From: Hymenobacter rigui
GTDB taxonomy: Bacteria > Bacteroidota > Bacteroidia > Cytophagales > Hymenobacteraceae
DNA: 64,000 nt
Direction: 5' to 3'
Assembly: GCF_003944715.1 (NCBI RefSeq)
Contig: NZ_RWIT01000001.1
Coordinates: 889,837 to 953,836, forward strand
Part shown: piece by piece, positions 24,398 through 33,253 of the stretch
Position numbering within the stretch: the first letter of the stretch is position 1
Layout: each line of letters begins with the position of its first letter
Translations under genes and position numbers: made by a program
Notes under the pieces: model-generated
What the model saw: only the letters and a program-made list of their open reading frames with translations
Database searches by the model: none
What the model was told of the DNA's origin: nothing

Positions 24398-27277
24398 CTA
24401 GTAGTTCAGGAAGGTGCGGTTGCGGCTCAGCTTCAGGCTCTGGAGCAGCGTCGATTTGGCGGCAATAGTAACGAAATAGCCCCGTGTGGTGCCAAAGGGG
24501 CGCCAGTTGCCGTTGATCTGCCAGCAGTGCAGATCTTTGGTGAAGTCGAGCGAGGTGAAGGCCGGCGTACGGTTGATGAAGTCGTAGTTGGTGCTGAAGC
24601 CGAAGCGGAAGGTTTCGGTGAGCTTCACTGAGCCGTTCAGGTTGAGCGTAGCCGCCGTGTACGGCGACCTGCGGGGACGTGAGGTCAGCTCCGGCAACGG
24701 GCCTTGGTTGGCGTAGGAGGCCGTAAAGCTGGTATTCAGCTCCCACGGAATCGAGAAATCCACGTAATCCTCGTAGGGGTTTATCATGCGGGGAGAACCC
24801 AGCTGCGGGTCATTCACCGGAGCCGCATCCCGCTTGATGGTCGATTTTTTGGCTCCCTGCGCCGGGTTGAACTGATACGACAGCGAGGCATTGGCCGTGG
24901 AAAGGCGGGCAATCCGGATGTTATCCTGCTGCCAGAGGTATCTGTTAATCAGCGTGCCGGTGGAGTCGCGCTGGTAGAACTCGAAGTTGGCGTTCAGGGT
25001 CACGTTGAGCTTGCGGGCAACCTGCGTCCGGAACGTGGACGACAGCGGCGCCAGGTTCAGCCGGTCGGCCGCAAAGTTGTAGCCGGTGCTGAAGTCCAGC
25101 CCGTCAATCAGGCTTACTTTGTTGAAGGGCGTATTGCCGGTGGTGTCGTTGGAGTTGCGCACCTTCATTTCCACGGCATTCTGCAGCGAGAAGCTCAGCT
25201 GGCTGACGCGCGTGGCCGTGGGGTAGCCGTAGATGAATCCATTGTACTGGGGCAGCAGAAAGCCATTGCCATTGGCAATATACGTCTCGCCCTCTTCGTA
25301 TAGGCGGCCGGTGGCGGGGTCGCGCAGGCCGGGGGTAGCAATCCGCTCCAGCCCCGAATTTCTGGCCGAGCTGGTGGGTGTGTAGTTGTAGGTGAGGCTG
25401 GGCGTGATTTTGTGGCGCAGGGCCTGAATCTTGTGAGTGCCTTTGCGCACAAGGGTCCCATAGAGGTTGGTGCTCATGCTGGCCCCATAGGATACGGCGC
25501 TGAGACGGTTGAAGCTGACCGTGGTATCCACCCGAATGGCTTTGGCCGTTTCGTTATAAGAGTAGTCCAGCCGCTTGAAATACCAGATTTCGTTGTAGGT
25601 GACCGTGGGGCTGAAATTAAGGTGGGCAAAATTGAAGCTGCCCAGCGTAATGCCGAAATTATGGCGCATGCCCGTTTGAGAGTTACGCAGCAGCTTATCA
25701 ATGTTCTTCAGCTTCACGGGCATAATCAGGGCCGTGCTGGAGCCACCCAGCAGCGGAATGGCGCCGCCGTTAATCTGGCGGGCGGCAATATTATTGGACA
25801 GTTTGTTCTGGAACGTCAGATCATAGGAGAAGGCCAGCTGCTCGTACGCCTTGCGGGGCTGAATTTTCAGAATATCATACACGTACTGCCGGGCCAGCTG
25901 CGCCGACACGTCGGGCAGCGTGAAGTCCATGGTGCCGGTCTGGTTATTCTGGCTCTGGCTCAGGTTTACGCTGTAGTTGATGGGCGCGTACCGCAGCTGC
26001 TTGGAGTAGGTGATGGTGGACTGGAACGCGGAGCTGAGGTAATTCCGCACGTTGTAGGAGTTCTGGCGGAAATAGTTGTTGCTGCTCACGTTTACATTGG
26101 CCGAGAACCGGCCCCCGTTGGGACGAGGTACCGGCGTGTGGTTCCACATCAGGGCAAACGTGCGGGCCGAGCGGGGGACGTTGTACGCGGGATTGGTATT
26201 GGCGTCGGTAGTACCCAGCAGGCGCTCCGTGGGCTGGGAGCTGTAATTAAACGTGAACAGGCCCTGGTAGCGGTACCGGGTGATATACTGCATTTCGGCG
26301 GTGCCGCGCCAGCCCCCGAACCGGTCGGCGTTGCCGGAGTAGATGTCGCCGGTGAGGCGCACGCCGATGTGTTCATTGGCGGCCCAGTAGTAGCCCCCGT
26401 TGCGCAGGAAAAAGCCCCGGTCGGCGGCCTGTCCGAACGTGGGAATAATCAGGCCGGAGGAGCGGCGCTTGTTTTTAGGCGAGGGGAAATACCCGAACAG
26501 AAAGCCCAGCGGCGTCGGAATATCCCCGATAACCAGATTGAAAGGTCCCGTAACCACGCTCTGGCCCGGTATCACCTTCATCTTGCTGGCGTTGATGTAG
26601 AAGTGTGGATGCTCCAGGTTACAGGTGGTGTAGCGCCCGTGCACCCCGAACATTTCGTTCAGCTCGTTCTTCTTGATGGTTTCGGCGTGGATGTACCCTT
26701 CGCCCTGCTGCGTAACCACATCGGTAATGCGGCCCCGCTTGCTCTTGATGTTGTAGTCGATGCGGCCGGCCTGGTACGTGGTGCCGCCCTGCACAAATAC
26801 CGGCTTGTCCTGCACGCGGCCGGTAGAGTCGGCGGCGCCCTCGGCCGTAACCAGGTTCTTGCTGTAGTCCACGGTAATCAGCGCGGCTTTCAGGTTCATC
26901 TCGCCGTAGTCCACGTTGGCTTTGTCGTAGAGAATGGCGCGCTTGTTCTGCACCTCAAACCGGATGGAGTCCTGGGCCTTGTACTTCACCGTACTTTCCA
27001 CCGCGCCTTTCCGGCCGGCGGCCACCCGCATGGTGTCGGGCGTGCCCGATACCTGCAGGCCCGTAGTATCGCGCACCGGGCCGGCGGGGGGCGGGTTCAG
27101 AATTTTGGGCGCCGTGGTCCGCACATCGGCGGGCACGTTGGTAGTGCTCGGGCGCTGCTGGGCAACGGCCGGCACAAGCAGGCCCAGGCTCAGCACCAGC
27201 GTGAGCAGGCCGGAGAGCCGCCGCAGCGGCCATAACACACGCAATACAGTAGGGAACACAGGCGCGAATGAGGCCAC
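24398..27277 (-). CDS. LptD-like outer-membrane LPS-assembly protein
   Basis: About 959 residues. Expected to form the outer-membrane barrel that inserts lipopolysaccharide. After a signal peptide (hydrophobic LLTLVLSLGLLVPAVAQ) and a linker comes an OstA-like domain with repeated short strands (KANVDYGEMNLKAALITVDY, QAGRIDYNIKSKRGRITDV). The long barrel region of amphipathic strands then runs to the C-terminus (for example RFGFSTNYDFINRT). FNLVIGDIPTPLGFLFGYFP is a typical LptD stretch. GTG at 27277 is chosen because the next upstream ATG/TTG candidates lie in or before the -7 box. Divergent from an amidase gene. Confidence 0.82.
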   Translation of the reverse strand: MASFAPVFPTVLRVLWPLRRLSGLLTLVLSLGLLVPAVAQQRPSTTNVPADVRTTAPKILNPPPAGPVRDTTGLQVSGTPDTMRVAAGRKGAVESTVKYKAQDSIRFEVQNKRAILYDKANVDYGEMNLKAALITVDYSKNLVTAEGAADSTGRVQDKPVFVQGGTTYQAGRIDYNIKSKRGRITDVVTQQGEGYIHAETIKKNELNEMFGVHGRYTTCNLEHPHFYINASKMKVIPGQSVVTGPFNLVIGDIPTPLGFLFGYFPSPKNKRRSSGLIIPTFGQAADRGFFLRNGGYYWAANEHIGVRLTGDIYSGNADRFGGWRGTAEMQYITRYRYQGLFTFNYSSQPTERLLGTTDANTNPAYNVPRSARTFALMWNHTPVPRPNGGRFSANVNVSSNNYFRQNSYNVRNYLSSAFQSTITYSKQLRYAPINYSVNLSQSQNNQTGTMDFTLPDVSAQLARQYVYDILKIQPRKAYEQLAFSYDLTFQNKLSNNIAARQINGGAIPLLGGSSTALIMPVKLKNIDKLLRNSQTGMRHNFGITLGSFNFAHLNFSPTVTYNEIWYFKRLDYSYNETAKAIRVDTTVSFNRLSAVSYGASMSTNLYGTLVRKGTHKIQALRHKITPSLTYNYTPTSSARNSGLERIATPGLRDPATGRLYEEGETYIANGNGFLLPQYNGFIYGYPTATRVSQLSFSLQNAVEMKVRNSNDTTGNTPFNKVSLIDGLDFSTGYNFAADRLNLAPLSSTFRTQVARKLNVTLNANFEFYQRDSTGTLINRYLWQQDNIRIARLSTANASLSYQFNPAQGAKKSTIKRDAAPVNDPQLGSPRMINPYEDYVDFSIPWELNTSFTASYANQGPLPELTSRPRRSPYTAATLNLNGSVKLTETFRFGFSTNYDFINRTPAFTSLDFTKDLHCWQINGNWRPFGTTRGYFVTIAAKSTLLQSLKLSRNRTFLNY

Positions 27278-27309
27278 GTAGTTTTTATCGTTTATTTTGT
27301 GGCGGTTTG

Positions 27310-27317
27310 CAAAGGTA
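27310..27317 (-). promoter_or_regulatory. -7 promoter element for the lptD-like gene
   Basis: Minus-strand TACCTTTG is a full match to TAnnTTTG. It predicts a transcript starting near 27304, 27 bases before the GTG at 27277. It overlaps the leader of the divergent amidase gene. Confidence 0.55.
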
Positions 27318-27346
27318 GCGGGTCGCTGCCCCAACTAACGAACTCC

Positions 27347-28156
27347 GTGCGGAATATTGTCGCTCTGGGCATGGCGGCCCTGTTTTCCCTCGCCGGTTTT
27401 GCTTTTCCTCAGCATTCGGAGCCTACTGCGGCGCCGTCGCCGGTGCGGTATCGGCTGCGTACGGTGGTGCTGGATGCGGGGCATGGGGGCAAGGATAGAG
27501 GCTGCGCCGGCGTAAAAGCCCGCGAAGCCGATGTGGCGCTAAAAATAATTCTGGCTCTGGGCCGGCAGATAGAAGAGAACATGCCGGACGTAAAGGTTGT
27601 ATACACCCGCAAAACCGACGTGTTTGTGGAGCTGGCCGACCGGGCGGGTATTGCGAATAAGAACAACGCCGATCTGTTCATTTCAGTACACTGCAACGCC
27701 TCCGCCGCGGCTGCCAACGGTACCGAGGTCTGGACGATGGGCCCGCACAAGACCGATGCCAACCTGGCGGTGGCCAAGCGCGAAAACTCGGTAATTCTAC
27801 AGGAAGACAACTATAAGGAGCGCTATAACGGCTTCGATCCGACTTCGCCCCAGAGCCATATTCTGTTTTCGCTCTACCAGAGCGCCCATATGGTAAACAG
27901 TATCCGGTTTGCCCAGAAGGTGGACCGGCAGTTCCGCACTACCGTGGGCCGGCCCTCCCGTGGAGTAAAGCAGGCGGGCTTTCTGGTGCTCTGGAAATCC
28001 ACCATGCCGGCCGTACTCATCGAGTCGGGCTTTCTTACCAACCGGCAGGAAGAACTGTATCTGAACGATAAGGACAATCAGACGTATATGGCCTCGGGCA
28101 TCTACCGGGCCTTCCGCGACTATAAAAACGAGCTGGAAGCCGCCTCGGGTGAGTAA
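27347..28156 (+). CDS. N-acetylmuramoyl-L-alanine amidase (Amidase_3)
   Basis: Zn enzyme that cuts the amide between MurNAc and the peptide stem, needed for cell separation. The Amidase_3 domain fills residues 35-260: VLDAGHGGKDRG (Zn His), a Glu in KAREADVALKI, SVHCNAS (second Zn His) and the catalytic Glu in AVLIESGFLTN. An N-terminal hydrophobic stretch ALGMAALFSLAGFAF acts as a signal peptide. Start is uncertain: GTG 27347 gives a clean signal peptide, while GTG 27299 would add 16 residues overlapping the promoter zone. Divergent from lptD and followed by the MCE gene. Confidence 0.88.
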   Translation: MRNIVALGMAALFSLAGFAFPQHSEPTAAPSPVRYRLRTVVLDAGHGGKDRGCAGVKAREADVALKIILALGRQIEENMPDVKVVYTRKTDVFVELADRAGIANKNNADLFISVHCNASAAAANGTEVWTMGPHKTDANLAVAKRENSVILQEDNYKERYNGFDPTSPQSHILFSLYQSAHMVNSIRFAQKVDRQFRTTVGRPSRGVKQAGFLVLWKSTMPAVLIESGFLTNRQEELYLNDKDNQTYMASGIYRAFRDYKNELEAASGE

Positions 28157-28221
28157 CCCTGCCGGGCCGTGCAACCCGGCCCCAGCCTCCTGACTCTCCC
28201 TCCAACCAACCGCTGACCACC

Positions 28222-29223
28222 GTGTCGAAAGAAATTAAAGTAGCCCTGCTGGGTATTGTGGCCATTGCCCTGCTCATCGTGGGCTTTCAATTCCTCAAAG
28301 GAAGCAACCTGCTGTCCTCGGACCGCACCTACTACGCCAAGTACGACAACGTGGACGGCCTGAACGTGGGCAACCCCGTAATTCTGAACGGTATCAAGGT
28401 AGGTCAGGTAAAGGAAATGACGCTGGTGCCGGAAGAGGGCAACCGCGTGAAAGTGGCCGTGGAGCTGCAGAAAGGCGTGACCGTGGGTGACTCCACGGTG
28501 GCCAGCCTGAGCGGCTCGCTGCTGGGCTCGAAAACCATTACCCTGTTTCTGGGTAAAGACAGCAAGGTGTACGACGGGGGCCAGGAGCTGAAGTCCTACA
28601 CCGTAGCCAGCATTACCGATGCCTTCCAGGCTAAGGCCCTGCCCGTGCTGGGTACCGTCGATTCAACCCTGATTAAGGTAAACGGCTTCCTAAATAAAGA
28701 CGCCCGCGTGAGCCTGCAGGCCACGCTGCTCAATGCCCAGGGCAGCACCGAGGCCCTGAAAAACCTGCTGCTGATGAACCAGCGGAACATCAACCAGATT
28801 ACTACCAATATGGCCCGCCTGACCTCGGAGCTGAATAAAACCAGCGCCAAGTTCGACCGGATTGCCAGCAACTTCTCCACGCTCAGCGACTCGCTTAAGG
28901 GGGCCCCGGTCGGCCCGGCCATGCGCAAGCTCAACGCCACCATGGGCGAGGCTCAGCAAACCATGACCACGCTCAACCGGTCCCTTTCGGACCAGCAGGG
29001 CTCCCTGGGCAAGCTCCTGCGCGACTCCACGCTGTATAACAACCTCAACGCCACCGCCGCCAGCTCCAACGCGCTGCTGCAGGATCTGAAGGCTAACCCC
29101 AAAAACTACGTGCATTTCTCGGTGTTCGGGGGCGGAGGTAAAGCCAAAAAGGAAACCGAAACCACGACCGTGAAACCTAACGGCACCACCACCGAAACTG
29201 AAGTGAAAACCACCGTGAAGTAG
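28222..29223 (+). CDS. MCE/MlaD-domain protein
   Basis: Membrane-anchored periplasmic lipid-binding protein, the substrate-binding part of Mla-type phospholipid transport. One N-terminal helix (VALLGIVAIALLIVGFQFL) is followed by the MCE domain at about residues 37-115 (YYAKYDNVDGLNVGNPVILN, GIKVGQVKEM, LSGSLLGSKTITLFLG). A long helical part follows (SELNKTSAKFDRIASNFSTL), and GGSLGKLL-like repeats read QQGSLGKLLRDS. The last 25 residues are Thr/Glu/Lys-rich. Start is GTG. The MlaE permease and MlaF ATPase are not in the window; relatives in this phylum often sit next to the amidase as here. Confidence 0.9.
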   Translation: MSKEIKVALLGIVAIALLIVGFQFLKGSNLLSSDRTYYAKYDNVDGLNVGNPVILNGIKVGQVKEMTLVPEEGNRVKVAVELQKGVTVGDSTVASLSGSLLGSKTITLFLGKDSKVYDGGQELKSYTVASITDAFQAKALPVLGTVDSTLIKVNGFLNKDARVSLQATLLNAQGSTEALKNLLLMNQRNINQITTNMARLTSELNKTSAKFDRIASNFSTLSDSLKGAPVGPAMRKLNATMGEAQQTMTTLNRSLSDQQGSLGKLLRDSTLYNNLNATAASSNALLQDLKANPKNYVHFSVFGGGGKAKKETETTTVKPNGTTTETEVKTTVK

Positions 29224-29249
29224 GTGTCTGCCACAAACAGCAATCCTCT

Positions 29250-29257
29250 TACCTTTG
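29250..29257 (+). promoter_or_regulatory. -7 promoter element overlapping a terminator
   Basis: TACCTTTG is a full consensus match lying immediately before the terminator stem that starts at 29259. If used, the transcript for the carboxylase gene would begin inside the stem of the upstream terminator. Confidence 0.4.
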
Positions 29258-29258
29258 A

Positions 29259-29287
29259 ATCCGCCCTGCGAGGGGCGGATTTTTTTT
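29259..29287 (+). terminator. Rho-independent terminator after the MCE gene
   Basis: Stem atccgccc/gggcggat, loop of six bases, then seven Ts after the stem. It lies 36 bases after the MCE stop codon. Confidence 0.9.
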
Positions 29288-29302
29288 GCTCTTCTACCCA
29301 AA

Positions 29303-29396
29303 GGTGGAATAGTGAAATTGCGAAATAGTGAGTTTGACGGGCTTATGGCTTGCTCGGAACGCCAAACTCGCCATTTCACCACTTCACTATCTCACC
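29303..29396. repeat. Imperfect 34-bp inverted repeat with period-8 TTCACYAT words
   Basis: Arms 29303-29336 and 29363-29396 pair with eight mismatches. The right arm is built from octamers (ctcgccat, ttcaccac, ttcactat, ctcaccgc). It fills the leader before the carboxylase ATG at 29420. The same octamer pattern precedes folB at 41259-41287. Confidence 0.5.
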
Positions 29397-29419
29397 GCTC
29401 CCACCCATTCCCACCCCCA

Positions 29420-31048
29420 ATGAACCTCGAATTCAACAAGAACGAAGACAGCATCAAGCAACTCAACTTCCAGCTGAAAAAGCGGCTGGAGAAAGTGGCC
29501 CTCGGTGGCGGCGAGAAGCGCATTGCGGCCCACAAAGCCAAGGGCAAGCTCACGGCCCGGGAGCGGATTGAGTACCTGCTCGACAAGGGCACCGAAACCG
29601 TGGAAATCGGGGCGTTTGCCGGGGAGGGGATGTACAAGGAGGAAGGCGGCTGCCCTGGCGGCGGCGTGGTGGTGGTGATTGGCTGGGTGCAGGGCCGGCA
29701 GTGCGTGGTAGTAGCCAACGACGCCACGGTGAAGGCTGGGGCCTGGTTCCCGATTACCGCCAAAAAGAACCTGCGGGCCCAGGAAATCAGCATCGAAAAC
29801 AAGCTGCCCATCATTTACCTCGTCGATTCGGCGGGCGTGTACCTGCCGATGCAGGACGAAATCTTTCCGGATAAGGAGCATTTCGGCCGCATCTTCCGCA
29901 ACAACGCCGTGATGAGCAGCATGGGTATTGTGCAGCTGGCTGCCATTATGGGCCCCTGCGTTGCCGGCGGGGCCTACCTGCCCATTATGTCCGACGAGGC
30001 CATGATTGTGGACGGCACCGGCTCGGTGTTCCTGGCGGGCTCCTACCTGGTGAAGTCGGCCATTGGCGAATCCATCGACAACGAAACGCTGGGCGGGGCT
30101 ACCACCCACTCCGAAATTTCGGGCGTGACAGATTACAAATTTGCCAACGACGAAGAGTGCCTCGACCACATCCGCAACATCTTCGATAAGATGGGCGGGC
30201 AGGCCACGGCCGGCTTCTCACGTAAAGCACCCCAGGCCCCGGCCCAGGATGAGAAGGAAATCTACGGCCTGCTGCCCGCCGACCGCGCCAAGCCCTACGA
30301 TATGATGGACATCATCAACCGCTTGGTCGATAACTCCGAGTTCGAGCCCTACAAGGACCTCTACGGCCAGAGCCTGATTTGCGGGCTGGCGCGCATTGAT
30401 GGCTGGGCCGTGGGCATTGTGGCCAACCAGCGCAAAATCGTGAAGACCAAAAAGGGCGCCATGCAGATGGGCGGCGTTATCTACTCCGATTCGGCCGACA
30501 AGGCCGCGCGCTTCATCATGAACTGCAACCAGAAGAAGATTCCGCTGGTGTTCCTGCACGACGTGTCGGGCTTTATGGTTGGCTCGCAATCAGAGCACGG
30601 CGGCATCATCAAGGACGGGGCGAAGATGGTGAATGCCATGGCCAACTCCGTGGTGCCGAAGTTCTCCGTCATCGTGGGCAACAGCTACGGGGCCGGCAAC
30701 TACGCCATGTGCGGCAAAGCCTACGACCCCCGCCTGATTGTGGCCTGGCCCACCGCCCAACTAGCCGTGATGAGCGGGGCCGCCGCCGCCAACACGCTCC
30801 TGCAGATTCAGGTAGCCGCCGCCGAGGGCAAGGGCGAAAAGCTGACGGACGAAGCCAAAAAGGAAATGTTCGACAACATCAAGGCCCGCTACGACGAGCA
30901 ACTCTCGCCCTACTACGCGGCAGCACGCCTCTGGGTCGATGCTATCATTGACCCGCTGGAAACCCGCAAAGTCATCTCCCAGGGCATCAGCATGGCCAAC
31001 CACGCGCCGATTGAAAAGGCCTATAACGTGGGCGTGATTCAGGTGTGA
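29420..31048 (+). CDS. Acyl-CoA carboxylase, carboxyltransferase (beta) subunit
   Basis: Transfers CO2 from biotin to an acyl-CoA, most likely propionyl- or methylcrotonyl-CoA. About 542 residues in two crotonase-like halves. The N-half has GKLTARERIEYLLDKGT and GPCVAGGAYLPIMSDEAM. The C-half has FLHDVSGFMVGSQSE, GNSYGAGNYAMCGKAYDPR and AQLAVMSGAAAANTLLQIQ. The absence of a zinc finger excludes AccD of acetyl-CoA carboxylase. No biotin subunit is beside it. MeaB (50117) elsewhere in the window fits a propionyl-CoA to methylmalonyl-CoA route, but the acyl specificity is inferred. Start at 29420 (MNLEFNKNED). Confidence 0.92.
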   Translation: MNLEFNKNEDSIKQLNFQLKKRLEKVALGGGEKRIAAHKAKGKLTARERIEYLLDKGTETVEIGAFAGEGMYKEEGGCPGGGVVVVIGWVQGRQCVVVANDATVKAGAWFPITAKKNLRAQEISIENKLPIIYLVDSAGVYLPMQDEIFPDKEHFGRIFRNNAVMSSMGIVQLAAIMGPCVAGGAYLPIMSDEAMIVDGTGSVFLAGSYLVKSAIGESIDNETLGGATTHSEISGVTDYKFANDEECLDHIRNIFDKMGGQATAGFSRKAPQAPAQDEKEIYGLLPADRAKPYDMMDIINRLVDNSEFEPYKDLYGQSLICGLARIDGWAVGIVANQRKIVKTKKGAMQMGGVIYSDSADKAARFIMNCNQKKIPLVFLHDVSGFMVGSQSEHGGIIKDGAKMVNAMANSVVPKFSVIVGNSYGAGNYAMCGKAYDPRLIVAWPTAQLAVMSGAAAANTLLQIQVAAAEGKGEKLTDEAKKEMFDNIKARYDEQLSPYYAAARLWVDAIIDPLETRKVISQGISMANHAPIEKAYNVGVIQV

Positions 31049-31542
31049 TGACAATTCTGCTGGAGAATCCACCGCAGTTTAGGTGGCAGACCGATTTAGG
31101 TCGGCTACTACCTGCTCTTCGTCCGCAGGTTGAAGAACTAAGTTGGATTATTTCTAACCTGCAGTGCTTGCACCTTGGAGAGAATATACCAATGGTTGCC
31201 GGGTGGGAAGACCAGATGAAGCATTATTACTCATATGCAGTAGTACCTGGTAAAACGCTATATGAAGCTATGGTAGGTAAGGACATTCAGGTAGTATGGG
31301 GCGTCTTCTGCGGTGTATCAGGTGAGGTTCCTAATCTGTCGAATGAAGAGGTGCCTTACGCTGATGGAAACGGGGAACTGTGGACTAAGCCAGAGTCATT
31401 CCAATTGGCCGCCTCTGAAATAGAAGTAGTGTGCTTTGATAGTGACATCACTTTGATAAAGTTTAGAGATGAAAAGCTCGGTTATCGATTCTTGGAGGTG
31501 TTTCCTGACGGACAAATCTTGCGAAACCTGCTAGACGCATAG
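31048..31542 (+). CDS. Hypothetical protein coupled to the carboxylase gene
   Basis: 164 residues, soluble, no recognised family. The ATG overlaps the stop of the carboxylase by one base (TGATG), so it is translationally coupled, yet its base composition is clearly more AT-rich than the neighbour, suggesting later acquisition. Features: Trp-rich N-terminus (FRWQTDLGRLLPALRP) and an alpha/beta feel in IEVVCFDSDITLIKFRDEKL, which recalls small immunity-type or SMI1-like proteins; this is only an impression. A hairpin terminator follows. Confidence 0.55.
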   Translation: MTILLENPPQFRWQTDLGRLLPALRPQVEELSWIISNLQCLHLGENIPMVAGWEDQMKHYYSYAVVPGKTLYEAMVGKDIQVVWGVFCGVSGEVPNLSNEEVPYADGNGELWTKPESFQLAASEIEVVCFDSDITLIKFRDEKLGYRFLEVFPDGQILRNLLDA

Positions 31543-31579
31543 AACCAAATACCATCTTTGCGCTGTGCTCGTTAATCCT

Positions 31580-31612
31580 CGGCCCGCCGCTACCATCTGG
31601 TACGGCGGGCCG
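31580..31612 (+). terminator. Terminator after the hypothetical gene
   Basis: Stem cggcccgccg/cggcgggccg, extended by tacca/tggta with a one-base bulge, then ttgcattt. About 38 bases after the stop codon. Confidence 0.7.
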
Positions 31613-31906
31613 TTGCATTTGTGAGAAAGCACCAGTGCTTGAATACAGTAATTCATGACTTATCCGGCTAACGGGAGTCTGGCATGCCTCTTCCCGGAGC
31701 TTGTGTTTTAGGTAGTTTTGAGTAGAGTAGGCAGGTTTGAAAAAAGGTAACAGTCGGGTGATACACTGCCGTGCTCTTTGAAATAATGGGTTGTTAAAAG
31801 GTATTTAAAGTATTTTTTTTATAAATATTTATATAGATTGACTTGCCGATAACTGACCCACAGCCTATCGGGCGTGTCTCATTTTTTCATTTTCTATCCC
31901 ATTAGC
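31613..31906 (+). other. AT-rich upstream region of the curlin-repeat gene
   Basis: Nearly 300 bases with no gene. It becomes AT-rich toward the gene and contains a 14-bp palindrome tataaatatttata at 31820-31833 in a run of A/T. No full TAnnTTTG box stands out, so a regulated promoter with a degenerate core is possible. Confidence 0.4.
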
Positions 31907-33253
31907 ATGAAATCAACCCCAGTACTATTCGCCGCTTTACTGGCGAGCGGCGCTGTTTCAGCGCAGAATAACACCCAAACCTCCACCAGTTACGGCAACG
32001 ACAATCGGGTGACGGTAACGCAAACGGGCCGGGACAACACGGCCATTGCCCGTCAGAATGATGCTGCCGTCAATGGTGGTAGCAGCAGCGGTAACAACAA
32101 TCAGGTAACCCAAACGCAGGCCGGCAGCCAGCACTTCGCCCAGACTGACCAGATGGGTAACCGCCAGCAGGCTGTGCAGAACCAATCATCTGATGTAAGC
32201 CGAGGTGCCAACAGAGCGTACATTCGCCAAGGCTCAACCGCGGCTGGCAGCGACGGGAACTACGCCAGTCAGTTTCAGGGAGGCTTCAGTCACGCGGCCT
32301 CCATTGACCAGCGTAGCGGCGGCAACTACGCCACGCAAAACCAGGATGGCCGCAACGCCTACGCCGAAATTTATCAGGCAATAGGTAACAATAACCGCGC
32401 TACGCAGGCCCAGTCTACCAATGTGTACGGCGGCAGTGTTACGGCCCGGCAGCTGGGAGCCAACAACACGTCCGGTCAGCAGCAATATGCCTCGGGCTCA
32501 TCCAGTACCCGCGCCAGTGTACTGCAGCAGGGCAATAACAATGCGGCCCGCCAGGAGCAGCAAAATCAAAGCTCAAATGCCTATATGACGGCCAGCATTG
32601 AGCAGCAGGGTAACAACAACACGGCCCGCCAGACGCAAAGCAGCCGGGGCAGTGCTTATTCCACGGCTTTGATTCAGCAGATTGGTAATGGCAATACCGC
32701 CACCCAAACCCAGAATCATGCTGGAGGGTATGGGGGCGTGGAAGCCGCGGCTTATCAGAATGGTAACAATAACGCCACTATCCAGAGCCAGACGGACGTG
32801 ACATCGGTGCGGGCCACGGCCACCCAGACCGGCAACCGCAACGAGGCCACTCAAACCCAGGCCAACGCGGGTTTTTCCATTGCCAGCATCCAGCAGAAGG
32901 GCAACAATAACGCCGCCACGCAGCAGCATGGCACGGCGGGTTTCAGCGGATTTGTGCAGGCATCTACCATGCAGCAGGGAAATAACAATACCGCTGCGCA
33001 GAGCCAGCAGGGGCAGGGGCACCGGGCTGTGGTAGAGGAACTCGGAAACCGCAACACCGCCCTGCAGGATCAGCGGGATGGAGCATCCGGCGGCAACTAC
33101 GGCTCCATCAGTCAGGCCAGCAACGACGCCTACGCCCGCCAGCTGCAGGTTGGCAGCAGCAACGAGGCTCGCACCTACCAGGGCGGCACCAGTAACCGTA
33201 GCGACGTGACGCAGACCGGAAACGGCAACATGACCATCGTGCGCCAGAATTAG
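31907..33253 (+). CDS. Curlin-repeat (CsgA/CsgB-like) amyloid protein
   Basis: 448 residues. Signal peptide MKSTPVLFAALLASGAVSAQ. The mature protein is almost wholly Gln/Asn/Gly-rich repeats of the form QxGxxNxAxxxQ (for example QQGNNNAARQEQ, QIGNGNTATQTQ, QTGNRNEATQTQ). I count about sixteen to seventeen units of roughly 22-30 residues, several with internal inserts. CsgA has five, so this is an unusually long curlin. Such repeats stack into a beta-solenoid amyloid on the cell surface. No csgG, csgE, csgF or second curlin lies nearby. Its stop codon falls inside the MITE-like element that follows. Confidence 0.85.
   Translation: MKSTPVLFAALLASGAVSAQNNTQTSTSYGNDNRVTVTQTGRDNTAIARQNDAAVNGGSSSGNNNQVTQTQAGSQHFAQTDQMGNRQQAVQNQSSDVSRGANRAYIRQGSTAAGSDGNYASQFQGGFSHAASIDQRSGGNYATQNQDGRNAYAEIYQAIGNNNRATQAQSTNVYGGSVTARQLGANNTSGQQQYASGSSSTRASVLQQGNNNAARQEQQNQSSNAYMTASIEQQGNNNTARQTQSSRGSAYSTALIQQIGNGNTATQTQNHAGGYGGVEAAAYQNGNNNATIQSQTDVTSVRATATQTGNRNEATQTQANAGFSIASIQQKGNNNAATQQHGTAGFSGFVQASTMQQGNNNTAAQSQQGQGHRAVVEELGNRNTALQDQRDGASGGNYGSISQASNDAYARQLQVGSSNEARTYQGGTSNRSDVTQTGNGNMTIVRQN

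Noticed and set aside
25412..27235. 607-codon plus-strand frame opposite the lptD-like gene
   Set aside because: Antisense shadow; the LptD frame has a signal peptide and beta-strand pattern.
31907..33253. Tandem repeats that could be taken for a CRISPR array
   Set aside because: The repeats are degenerate, in frame and encode curlin units; no constant spacer length or identical repeats, and no cas genes nearby.
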